Assembly (NCBI GenBank): GCA_030645955.1
Contig: JAUSMR010000215.1
Span: 1 to 50,000, forward strand
Direction of reading: 5' to 3'
Length of the DNA: 50,000 bases
DNA from: Gallionella sp.
GTDB lineage: Bacteria; Pseudomonadota; Gammaproteobacteria; Burkholderiales; Gallionellaceae
The notes beneath the pieces are model-generated. The model saw only the letters and a list, made by a program, of their open reading frames with translations. It did no database searches and had not been told where the DNA came from. The stretch's first letter is position 1. Every line of letters begins with the position of its first letter. Position numbers and translations under genes: made by a program. Below are positions 27,840 to 35,754 of the stretch, piece after piece.

Positions 27840-27899
27840 ATCAATCGGACTTGATGAAACGCAACTGGTTGCCTTGTGCGTGTTGTTGAATGGGGCATG
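27840..27899. repeat. 60-bp repeat copy B with ATCAA-N6-TTGAT core
   Basis: Diverged copy of 11211-11270 (48/60 identical, no gaps). Core inverted repeat ATCAA-tcggac-TTGAT at 27840-27855. Copy B ends exactly at an ATG (27897) opening a broken GT-C gene. The string ATCAATCGGAC followed by TTGATGAA also occurs, with 7 extra bases, in the palindrome at 35623-35647. Confidence 0.6.
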
Positions 27900-28525
27900 C
27901 GATCTATCTCGTCCCTCAACAAACATTTGACATTCAGAGCGATGATCGACCGTCAGATCTTTGGATACTGGCGCCCAGCCTGGCGCGATTGCTGCATCCT
28001 GATGGGTCTGTGGGCGTTTTGCACACTTTGGAATCTCGATAAGGCATTTCACATTGATGACACTGGATACTTGGTGATCGCGCAGTGGATCGCCCAGAAC
28101 CCGCTCCCGTCGATCTTCTGTTTGCTTGCACTGGGCGCCATATACACGTTGGCGATTCGCTTCGCTCCGCAATGGCCACTTGCCCCGACCGTGATACTTG
28201 CATCCAGTCCGGCCTTCATTGCCAATCAGAACTCGATGGTCGATATCCTTCTGTTGGCGCTATGGTTGGGTTTCTTCGTGGCACTGTGCACTAGTGACCA
28301 ATCAGTGCGGCGCCTGTTCAGGACCGCCGGATGGTGTTCAGTCGCCATATTGACCAATACACCAACCCAATGCTGCACCTTGCGCTCTCATTTGAGGTGT
28401 TGCGCGAGCGTCGCGGCACCAGATCGCTGGTACGCGGACCGCCATCGAACCCAAGCGATCGAGATTCGAAAATCTATGCCACCCAATGCGACATGGGGCA
28501 AACCGACATTTTTCAAAACAAGTGA
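27897..28525 (+). pseudogene. Broken GT-C (GT39-like) membrane glycosyltransferase
   Basis: The frame from about 27897 gives FHIDDTGYLVIAQWIAQNPL, the first-loop motif of another GT-C subfamily, and membrane helices such as LLALWLGFFVALCTSDQSVR. The stretch between the first loop and the next helices is shorter than expected, suggesting a deletion. Near 28355 the reading moves by one base: one frame ends in VAILT, the other continues QYTNPMLHLALSFEVLRERR, which together read like one helix-loop. No frame remains open beyond 28571. So at least one frameshift plus loss of the 3' half has inactivated it. Confidence 0.7.
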
Positions 28526-28934
28526 ACAGTTAATGTCACCCGGCGGTGCTGCTGCTTGTTGGCGCACTTAGCTATCATCTTGTCGTGTTGGCACTTCTTA
28601 ATGACGATCGGCAAACGACATCCCCACGTTTTTACATCAAAAAATATCATGATCCATCCGAGTTCAATTATTTCGCCCTTGGAAAAACTGGAGAAAATCG
28701 ACCTGCTCACCATCCATCACGATGACCCAAATATCGGTGTCAACATAGTCATTGCACCTCATTGCGTCCTCGGATATTTCACGCTCGTGGTGAGTTCATC
28801 AAGATGATTGCCACCAGTGGTCAGTTTCCTGGGCATTGCAAGACAGCTGGCCAAACGCCTGACGGGGTCTGCCGAATGAGGCGCCGCGATTTTGGTGGTG
28901 CGGAAAATGTTCGGTCTACTCGCGGCCGCCACAC
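28526..28934 (+). other. Non-coding relic region
   Basis: About 400 bp without an intact gene. A short open frame at 28650-28800 reads MIHPSSIISPLEKLEK then VIAPHCVLGYF, faintly like the left-handed beta-helix of acyltransferases, but it cannot be followed further. Nothing else is recognised; it looks like decayed coding DNA. Confidence 0.35.
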
Positions 28935-30002
28935 ATGACAGCGCGGACCAAGATCGGTTTCGTGCTGCCGTCGAGTGCGCGAAACCCCATCCCCAGCACA
29001 CGCATAGCCGTCCTGAATATGCTCCCGTTTTTGCGCGCGGCGCAGTTTGACCCCCACATCGTCTTCGAGCCGCCCCAGAACACAGAGACCCCGGATGTGT
29101 CGGGTCTAGCAACCAGGCTGAAGGCCGAAGGCTTTCGGATCGTTTTCTTTCAAAAAGTGCATGGCGCCAGCATCGTGGCGCTGGCGTACAAGCTGCGCTT
29201 GGCGGACATCAAGACTGTGTTTGGGGTCTGCGATGTTGTTGAACCCGCGATGGTCGAAGCCACCGATGCGACCGTCACCGTCACCGACTATCTGAAGAGC
29301 CTGCACCCCAGCGCGCTGCAAACCAGGATTTCTACCGTCCACGACGGCATCGAACAACCGTTGCTGCACAAGACCGACTGGGGATCACACAGCGGATCAC
29401 GCGCGCGGCCTCTGCGCGCCGTGCTGGTCACCTCGGTGCGGCTCGATCGGCTGCCTGTGCTCGTGAACCCACCGAACTGGCTCCAGGTCACCATCGTTGG
29501 CCACTACCCTGCGGCCGACCGTAGGCTGCAGCGCTTGCGCGAGGCACGCTGGCAACTGGCTGGTCAAGCGGGCTGGCGTGAGCAACTGAGCTATTTGCGC
29601 TTTCTGGCCAACCCACACATCCAGCGGGTGGCGTGGAATGCCGTCGGCGTGTACGACGCTATGCGGCAGGCCGATATCGGCATCATTCCTATCGAAACCG
29701 ACACAGCTCAAGGCGCTTTGGATGGTTGGCAGGTGAAGTCAGAAAATCGCCTAACCCTGAAGATGGCTGTGGGCCTGCCCGTCATCGCCACGCCGATCCC
29801 TGCGTACGAGCCGGTCGTGCGGCAAGGGCGAAACAGCTTTCTGGCCCGCAACGAGGCCGAATGGCTGAGCTATCTATCAGCGCTACGCGACCCTGTGCTG
29901 CGTCGCAGCATCGGCCAACAAGCGCGACAGACCGCCTTGGCTGAATATTCGATGGAACGCCAAGCCGAGAAATTGCTCGCGGTGCTGCGCCGGCTCGTCT
30001 AA
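28935..30002 (+). CDS. GT-B-fold glycosyltransferase (GT4/GT1-like)
   Basis: 355 residues from ATG 28935. IGFVLPSSARNPIPSTRIAV starts the N-terminal Rossmann domain. The C-terminal domain has VYDAMRQADIGIIPIET, KSENRLTLKMAVGLPVIATP and YEPVVRQGRNSFLA, the nucleotide-sugar binding region of GT4-like enzymes (the usual E-x7-E is replaced by a K.ENR..LKMA pattern). High GC and intact, in contrast to the decayed DNA on both sides. It stands alone, without an operon partner before it. Donor and acceptor are unknown. Confidence 0.8.
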   Translation: MTARTKIGFVLPSSARNPIPSTRIAVLNMLPFLRAAQFDPHIVFEPPQNTETPDVSGLATRLKAEGFRIVFFQKVHGASIVALAYKLRLADIKTVFGVCDVVEPAMVEATDATVTVTDYLKSLHPSALQTRISTVHDGIEQPLLHKTDWGSHSGSRARPLRAVLVTSVRLDRLPVLVNPPNWLQVTIVGHYPAADRRLQRLREARWQLAGQAGWREQLSYLRFLANPHIQRVAWNAVGVYDAMRQADIGIIPIETDTAQGALDGWQVKSENRLTLKMAVGLPVIATPIPAYEPVVRQGRNSFLARNEAEWLSYLSALRDPVLRRSIGQQARQTALAEYSMERQAEKLLAVLRRLV

Positions 30003-30126
30003 GAGCACGCAAAATAAGACGGCGCTTACCCATCGATGCAATTTTCTATCAGCCCGGGACTCACTTATAAATCGGGAAGAATTGGTCAACCAATCAAAAA
30101 CACTCCCAGCACCACACAAAGCATCT

Positions 30127-30906
30127 ATGTTTTACAATTTTAAGCGGCACATGCGCCGCATTGCGTCCAGAGTTTATCGTGCCGCTGACAGGCCGATACT
30201 TCAACCCGGCCCCAGGTTTCTTGGGCCATGCCCATGCTGTGGCGGACTGGATATCGTTCAAAAAGATATTCTTTGGGATAACTTGATCGATATTTGGAAT
30301 CTTTCGAAAATAGAAACTGACTATATAAATCGACAGCAGGGGCTGCGATGCACTTCTTGTGGGTCCCGATTACGATCAATGGCGCTTGCGGCGTGGTTGT
30401 GTAGGCACTTTGGGGCCGAGTTACCCCTTTCAGAACTCACTGATTCGCCTTTGCATGCACCGCAAGTCGAAATATTGGAGATTAACGAGGCAGGGCAACT
30501 GACGCAGTTTCTGCGCAAACTTCCTGGGCATACTCTTGGTTGTTTCCCAGAGGTGGACATAATGGATCTTTCATACATGGACGAAACATTTGACCTAGTA
30601 GTCCATTCCGATACGTTAGAGCATGTGCCGGATCCAGTTCGCGCATTGGCGGAATGCAAGCGTGTTCTACGGCCAAACGGTCAATGTGCGTTCACTGTTC
30701 CGGTGGTTGTTGACCGACTAAGTCGCTCGACAGATAGAGGATTAGCAAGCTATCACGGCCACGCAGACCTAAAAGCAGAAGATTTCAAAGTTCGCACCGA
30801 GTTTGGGGCTGACACGTGGAAGATAGCGATTAGCGCTGGATTCACGGAATGCTCCGTGTTTGCGCTGGAGTATCCAGCCGCATTAGTTCACGTTTGCAGA
30901 AAGTAA
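30127..30906 (+). CDS. SAM-dependent methyltransferase with Cys-rich N-terminus
   Basis: 259 residues from ATG 30127; a TTG at 30082 would add 15 residues but its Shine-Dalgarno is too close. Two cysteine pairs (GPCPCCGGLD and LRCTSCGSRLR) suggest a zinc knuckle. The methyltransferase core is VEILEINEAGQLTQFLRK, then FDLVVHSDTLEHVPDPVRAL and LRPNGQCAFTVPVVVDRLS. Motif I is atypical (EINEAG in place of E.G.G.G), so SAM binding needs confirmation. After its TAA the same frame stays open for 45 more codons. Confidence 0.75.
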   Translation: MFYNFKRHMRRIASRVYRAADRPILQPGPRFLGPCPCCGGLDIVQKDILWDNLIDIWNLSKIETDYINRQQGLRCTSCGSRLRSMALAAWLCRHFGAELPLSELTDSPLHAPQVEILEINEAGQLTQFLRKLPGHTLGCFPEVDIMDLSYMDETFDLVVHSDTLEHVPDPVRALAECKRVLRPNGQCAFTVPVVVDRLSRSTDRGLASYHGHADLKAEDFKVRTEFGADTWKIAISAGFTECSVFALEYPAALVHVCRK

Positions 30907-31470
30907 GATATCGAGTCGGCCCTGCAAAACCTTGCCAACCCGCATGAACACTGGATTTTTTGTGTACATGATGTACACCAAATCCATCAAGAAACGTTAT
31001 TGGAAGAGTTGATTTCTGAGGGATTTGAAGATGCACCCGAGTGACTTTTTCCGCAGCCGCATTGACAGGATAGAACGCCTGCGCAAGTAGGCCGTATATA
31101 AGACTGCAACCCCGTTGGAACTTTACATTGCCAACACTTGCTTTCCGGGAGACGTCCATATAAGGGCCGACTACGTATTTCTTGACCACAGCCTTCTTGT
31201 GCGCTGGCAATCCATCGACAACAAGTCGCACTGGTTTTTTGCGCCGGTACATCTTCTTCTTGAGCAACTCGACTCACGAAATTGTGCGGGGTATGGCGGC
31301 TTGGGTGTAGGCATTTCGGACTCCTTCTGTGAGAACAATAAGGTGTCCGTGAAATGGGGTCAACATCAGGTCGGGGCGCGCTTGCCGTTGACCCAGCGAA
31401 AGACTTGGCGCTCCTGTGCCGGGGTGAAGTTGGATTCGAGCTATCTCTTTCCGCAAAAAAAGATTCATAT
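30907..31470. mobile_element. Insertion-sequence graveyard (IS630, IS3 and possibly IS5 fragments)
   Basis: No intact gene. On the minus strand TPAQERQVFRWVNGKR (about 31372-31430) is the N-terminal part of an IS630-type transposase. Then a TGACCCCATTTCACGGACAC end-like sequence and ATG 31314 with MPTPKPPYPAQFRE look like the left end and orfA start of an IS3-family element. From about 31270 down, ELLKKKMYRRKKPVRLVVDG and LPAHKKAVVKKYV are IS630 catalytic-region sequence, followed by frameshifts. On the plus strand MHPSDFFRSRID near 31031 faintly resembles an IS5-type N-terminus. A 17-bp perfect palindrome lies at 30962-30978. Confidence 0.65.
30962..30978. repeat. 17-bp perfect palindrome
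   Basis: GTGTACAT-g-ATGTACAC, 8-bp arms around one base, 56 bp after the methyltransferase stop. No T-run follows, so it is not a standard terminator. It may be a chance product of a codon series (VHDVH) in the relic frame. Confidence 0.5.
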
Positions 31471-32484
31471 TTACCTTAAGCGAATCGCCGCGACCAAGTC
31501 GCGCAACAGCGCGTACGGTGGGCCGAACTGCGAGTATTCGCCACGAAGCCATGAGTTCGCGATATTGATCATCCGCAACAGCCGGTTGCGCTCGTCGGCC
31601 ACACGCACAAGCCATGCGTATTTTTCTTCTACATTAACACGCCGCGGATCCCCGACAGGCAGGCGTTCGAGCAGCGTCTTGCTCCTCCGCAGATCCTGGC
31701 GCCGCGAAGGCGAGGGGTTGCGCCAGATGGCCGCTAACTGATGGTGCAACGTGGACCGGCCGACGCCGATCGTGTTGTTCTGGTGTTGGCGGTACCTGTA
31801 CAACGGCTCCGGCATGCAAACAATTCCACCTTCCTCCGCCAGCCACAGGGCAAGCCAATAGTCGTGCGGAAATGCGTCCGGTATCGGTAGCGCACCCATA
31901 GCCGCCTTGCGGCGCACGGCCATCGCGGCGCCGTTGACGTAGTTCCGACGCAGCAAGAGGGGCCACGCCCGGGCGTTGAAGTTCGCCTCGGCACCACCGC
32001 TCAAGCCATAGCCCTGGAGCACCGTTGGACCTGGGATCGAGGCCCCGTGTGCGTCGATGAGTGTGCCGTCAGAAAAGGCCATCGCACAGCCGCGTTGTTC
32101 CATCACGCCAAGCAGACGCTCGACTTTGGTCGGCTCCCACACGTCGTCCTGATCGCTGAACAGGACAATTTCACAGCTGGATCGTTCCAAGCCATGACCA
32201 AAGTTTTGCGCGTAGCCGAGATTGCGCTCGTTACGCACGGCGCAAATCCGCACGCCCACCGCAGCAGCTTCAGTAGCGCAGGCCTCGACGAGAGTCAGTG
32301 TGGCATCCGAAGATCCGTCGTCGTAGACCGAGATCAAATCCACAGGTCTTGTCTGGGCCAGAATTGACCTCAGTTGCTCAGCAATGAAGCGTTCACCATT
32401 GAAGGTGCAGAGCACGACCTCAAGCGTCACTGCGGCTTGCCCGGGAATTAATCGGTCCGACGGTTCAGGGGTTCGCTTCGACAT
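31471..32484 (-). CDS. GT2 family glycosyltransferase (rhamnosyltransferase-like)
   Basis: 337 residues from ATG 32484; a GTG at 32514, 3 bp after the flippase stop, would add 10 residues. LEVVLCTFNGERFIAEQLRS, VYDDGSSDATL, and RNLGYAQNFGHGLERSS with LFSDQDDVWEPTKVERL (DxD-type metal site) are typical of the WbbL/RfbF-like group of inverting GT2 enzymes that often add rhamnose. The C-terminal half has HDYWLALWLAEEGGI, with the catalytic acid region. No membrane helix. It is the last gene of the leftward operon GT4-flippase-GT2. Confidence 0.85.
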   Translation of the reverse strand: MSKRTPEPSDRLIPGQAAVTLEVVLCTFNGERFIAEQLRSILAQTRPVDLISVYDDGSSDATLTLVEACATEAAAVGVRICAVRNERNLGYAQNFGHGLERSSCEIVLFSDQDDVWEPTKVERLLGVMEQRGCAMAFSDGTLIDAHGASIPGPTVLQGYGLSGGAEANFNARAWPLLLRRNYVNGAAMAVRRKAAMGALPIPDAFPHDYWLALWLAEEGGIVCMPEPLYRYRQHQNNTIGVGRSTLHHQLAAIWRNPSPSRRQDLRRSKTLLERLPVGDPRRVNVEEKYAWLVRVADERNRLLRMINIANSWLRGEYSQFGPPYALLRDLVAAIRLR

Positions 32485-32517
32485 GATTGGCCTGCGCAAT
32501 TCAGTACCGAGCACGCA

Positions 32518-34050
32518 TCAGGCTGCACCGGCACGGCGAAACCACGCCGCTGCCCGTTGGCCAAGCAGGCCAAACAGGTCAAGCACGAAGCGCTCTGCAC
32601 CCACCGGGGCGCCGCAAAACCTCCACAGGCACCACGCCGAAACGATATAAATCATCGCGCCTGCTGCACATAGGAACAAGAGCCGAGCCAAATGGCCTGG
32701 GACCGATGCTGCGGCAAGGGCCTGTGTGCCGTCTAACCATAGCAAGGCCACCACCATCAAGGCCGCGCAACAGGCGGGGCGCCACGCCACACCCAGCAGC
32801 GAAGCAATGGAGATCCTCGTAATGCGAGTGAAGATGATCAAAATACCAAACATGCCGACGATGGAATAGCAAAGCATCGCGTAGGACGCGCCGAGCACAC
32901 CGTGGTTCAAGCTGGCCCAAATCGTCAGCGGGAGACTCACCAGCAACAGGCAGGCGGACAGCAAGGTGTTCGCCTGCGGCTTGCCCATCGCGACGATAAC
33001 AAGATACAGGTTCGACTGCAGCGCACCAATCAGGCCACTGACCGCGAAGATCTGGATCAACGGTATCGACTCCAGCCATTGGGAACCGAGCACGACCCTG
33101 ACAGCGGCGTCGGCGACGGCGAAAAGCCCCCCTGACACCGGTATGGCGATGAGGCAGATGACCCCGAAAACTTCCAGAAAGCGCGACCGAAGTTCCGCAG
33201 GCTGGCCCGATAACCGTGCGTAGGCGGGAAAGACGGCGCGGTTGAGCGGTGCGATCAGTTCCGAGGATGGCATGACAGCGATTTCCCACGAGATGTTGTA
33301 CACACCCAGGCCATGCGAGCCCACGGTGCGCCCAAGAATGAAGTCCGTCGATTTTCCGGTGAAAAACCCAATCAGGCTCGAGAGGAAGATCCACTTGGAA
33401 AAGTGCATCAGATCAGCGCGCGCTGTCAAGGTCAAGCGCGGACGAAACGGATGAAGCCTGTAGCTGATCCACGCCGACAAAATCCGACTGGTCACTGCGC
33501 CCGCCACCAGCGCCCAGTATGAGCGTAGCTCAAACGCCAAGAGCATCGTGACCGAGAATGACACGACGCGCTTGATGAGGAGGAAACGGAATTCGTTACG
33601 GAAGTCCATATCCTTGCGAAAGGCGACTGTTCCGATATTCTCAAATCCACCCACCAAGGCGCCAATTCCGAGAACCAGCATGATGGCGACCAGCCGGTCA
33701 TCACGGTAGAAGTGAGCCATAGGTACGGCCAGTAGCGACAACGCCACAGCAACGGCCACACCGAAGATCACATTGAACGTCCACGCCGTGTCATAGTGCT
33801 CGCGGCGCGCATCCTGGCGCTGGATTAATGCGGAATCGAAGCCGAAGGCGCCCATCAACTGGGTGAATGCGACGACCGCGGTCGCCATTGCCACCAGGCC
33901 GAAGTCTGCCGGAACCAGAAGACGCGCGAGGAACAGTGTGCTGACCAGGCCGATGCTCTTGTCGATCATCTTGAAAAGCATCAGCCACGCGGCGCCCTTA
34001 GCGATCTGACGACCAGAGACCGGTTCGCGCGGCGCGTTGGTGCTGGTCAT
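32518..34050 (-). CDS. Wzx-type polysaccharide flippase (WzxC-like, MOP superfamily)
   Basis: 510-residue membrane protein with about 14 hydrophobic segments. The N-terminal GAAWLMLFKMIDKSIGLVST and LFLARLLVPADFGLVAMA, then FGFDSALIQRQDARREHYDT, are typical of the WzxC/colanic acid exporter group; the middle IGFFTGKSTDFILGRTVG and LIAPLNRAVFPAYARL also fit. It moves undecaprenyl-pyrophosphate-linked repeat units across the inner membrane. It starts in an ATGA overlap with the GT4 stop. It is the only Wzx seen in the window. Confidence 0.92.
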   Translation of the reverse strand: MTSTNAPREPVSGRQIAKGAAWLMLFKMIDKSIGLVSTLFLARLLVPADFGLVAMATAVVAFTQLMGAFGFDSALIQRQDARREHYDTAWTFNVIFGVAVAVALSLLAVPMAHFYRDDRLVAIMLVLGIGALVGGFENIGTVAFRKDMDFRNEFRFLLIKRVVSFSVTMLLAFELRSYWALVAGAVTSRILSAWISYRLHPFRPRLTLTARADLMHFSKWIFLSSLIGFFTGKSTDFILGRTVGSHGLGVYNISWEIAVMPSSELIAPLNRAVFPAYARLSGQPAELRSRFLEVFGVICLIAIPVSGGLFAVADAAVRVVLGSQWLESIPLIQIFAVSGLIGALQSNLYLVIVAMGKPQANTLLSACLLLVSLPLTIWASLNHGVLGASYAMLCYSIVGMFGILIIFTRITRISIASLLGVAWRPACCAALMVVALLWLDGTQALAAASVPGHLARLLFLCAAGAMIYIVSAWCLWRFCGAPVGAERFVLDLFGLLGQRAAAWFRRAGAA

Positions 34051-35312
34051 TTGGTGGCGATGCTTGGAGTCAGCACCTTGTTGAGCAATTGAACAAGCGC
34101 CTGGCAGCGCCCGCGCCGCGATGCCTGTCGCACAACCAGTGTTTGCGGTAGCACCGCCTTGCCCTGATGCCAGTCACGCACCAGCGCAGGCAGCACCCGT
34201 GCAATCTCATTGGCCGAATCAAGACGCGCCACGTTATTCAACCCCGCCCCTCGCAGGACGCCGGCCGTGTCACCTTCGGGATCGGTCAGCCCAAGAATGG
34301 GTTTGCCAGCCCGCAGGTATTCGTAAATCTTGGCTGGAATCTGGGCATTGCAGCCGCTTCCCTGCATGACCAGCAGGGCATCGACCGCCAACATTTCGGC
34401 CAACGCCTCGCGGTAAGGAATTGCTGGGCACAGTTCGATGAAGTCTTGCGCACCGTGGGCTTGCGCTAAATTTTGCAGCAGGTCGTCATGCACCGAAGCG
34501 CGAAAACGAATGTGCAGCTCATCAGGACTCAGCGTGCCCTCCTTCTTCAGCCGGCCAAGCGCCACGAACAGCTGGGTCGGGTCACGCTCCGAGGGGTAAA
34601 CAATGCCGCTGTGCAGGATAAGAAGCGGACGCGTGCCAGTGGCCGAATGGCTGACGCCATGGGGCTGTAGCGCAGCAGATGCAAAGCTTTCTTCGTCATA
34701 GCCGTTTTCTAGCACCACCATGCGGCTGGCCGCAGCCGGGTAGCGCTGCTGGTACATGCGCGCTGCACCGGGCGTTGTAAACACACAGTAGCGTGCCTGC
34801 GATGCCGCATCTGTCTCTATGTCACGGTAGCTCTGCCAGGTGTGGGGGTCGGCCGGGTAACCGTCTTGCGCCATGGGATCGCGAAAATCGGCAACCCAGG
34901 GTATGCCTGTCTTGCGATGCAGGGCGGACGCGATCACATGCGCGGTGGCGATAGGATAGGTGGACCAGATCACGTCCGGCTTGAACTCATCGATCAGCTT
35001 GAGCCCCTCGCGGATGGCGCCGAATTTCCAACTGATCCAGCGGTCAGGCCGCGCCAGCCAGCCCAGGTAGCGCCCCGCGAGTTGGAGGTGGCGGGCCGTG
35101 TCCAGCGCAAAAGCCCGGCGCACCACGGTACCGGCAGGCACATCGGCCATCAAATCGCCACTGGTCCTTTCATAGGCTCGGGGGTCTGCACTTAGCACCA
35201 GGGGTTGCCAGCCCAATGATGGTAAATGCTGCACAAAACGCAATGTACGTTGTATGCCACTGCTACCCGCCATAGGTGGAAAATGGTAGGCAATCATCAA
35301 GATTCGTTTCAC
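34047..35312 (-). CDS. GT4-like glycosyltransferase
   Basis: 421-residue GT-B protein starting at GTG 35312. KRILMIAYHFPPMAGSSGIQ and RFVQHLPSLGWQPLVLSADP at the N-terminus and PAKIYEYLRAGKPILGLTDP in the C-terminal domain identify the group of long GT4-like enzymes of polysaccharide loci. IPWVADFRDPM lies at the domain border. The GTG start is supported by a GTGA overlap with the small ORF 35309-35389. It is the first large gene of the operon with the Wzx flippase. Sugar specificity unknown. Confidence 0.88.
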   Translation of the reverse strand: MKRILMIAYHFPPMAGSSGIQRTLRFVQHLPSLGWQPLVLSADPRAYERTSGDLMADVPAGTVVRRAFALDTARHLQLAGRYLGWLARPDRWISWKFGAIREGLKLIDEFKPDVIWSTYPIATAHVIASALHRKTGIPWVADFRDPMAQDGYPADPHTWQSYRDIETDAASQARYCVFTTPGAARMYQQRYPAAASRMVVLENGYDEESFASAALQPHGVSHSATGTRPLLILHSGIVYPSERDPTQLFVALGRLKKEGTLSPDELHIRFRASVHDDLLQNLAQAHGAQDFIELCPAIPYREALAEMLAVDALLVMQGSGCNAQIPAKIYEYLRAGKPILGLTDPEGDTAGVLRGAGLNNVARLDSANEIARVLPALVRDWHQGKAVLPQTLVVRQASRRGRCQALVQLLNKVLTPSIATK

Positions 35313-35389
35313 GCATGCTCCAGATGTATGCGTTTAGCAGCGCCAAGGCCAAGCAGTCGCTGATAAACGCGTAACTTTCGCTGCGTCAT
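35309..35389 (-). CDS. Possible 26-codon leader ORF coupled to the GT4 gene
   Basis: ATG at 35389 is preceded by a perfect GGAGG (minus strand of 35395-35399) with a 5-nt spacer. The frame, MTQRKLRVYQRLLGLGAAKR then IHLEHA, is basic and ends in TGA overlapping the GTG start of the glycosyltransferase (GTGA). The strong ribosome site and the overlap suggest that it is translated and couples to the next gene. It could also be the tail of a lost gene. No homologue recognised. Confidence 0.5.
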   Translation of the reverse strand: MTQRKLRVYQRLLGLGAAKRIHLEHA

Positions 35390-35754
35390 TGCGACCTCCA
35401 ATGGAGGACTTCTGCGCATCTGTCAATGTTCATTAATAAATGCCTTCACCGACGCATTAGACCGTCTGGACAAAGTTGACACTTGATTTTCATCAATTTC
35501 TTGGCGTCAGGCAGGCATAAATCGCGCGGCAGCACCGAAGGACCTGGCACCACGTCAGGGCGCGACCGAAGGCGACATCATTAGTTTTCCGAGAAAGGAA
35601 TAAGCGCTGTTAGTTTGCGAAACATCAATCGGACTGTCCGTTTGATGAATTACCTTGAATACACCCTCTCAGTCACGTTCCATGAACGTACCACTCCGTC
35701 AATGACAACACGACAAAGAACCGAGAATTTTCCTCCCAATATATTGGCAATGCC
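35390..35754. promoter_or_regulatory. Divergent non-coding region with inverted repeats
   Basis: About 365 bp between the leftward GT4 operon and the rightward beta-helix operon, with no protein-like frame. It contains TTGAT-tttc-ATCAA (35481-35494) and the long palindrome at 35623-35647. It presumably carries two divergent promoters. No convincing -24/-12 or -35/-10 pair was found by eye. Confidence 0.5.
35623..35647. promoter_or_regulatory. 25-bp near-perfect palindrome, operator-like
   Basis: Arms CATCAATCGGAC and GTCCGTTTGATG around a single T; 11 of 12 positions pair. It lies 108 bp upstream of the beta-helix gene start. It has no T-run, so a regulator site is likelier than a terminator. 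The left arm string ATCAATCGGAC is identical to repeat copy B at 27840. Confidence 0.6.

Noticed and set aside
31115..31741. 208-codon open frame on the plus strand
   Set aside because: Spans IS remnants and the antisense of the GT2 gene; composition is not protein-like.
32579..33394. 271-codon open frame on the minus strand
   Set aside because: Overlaps the Wzx flippase in another frame and lacks any protein motif; the Wzx frame is clearly the real one.
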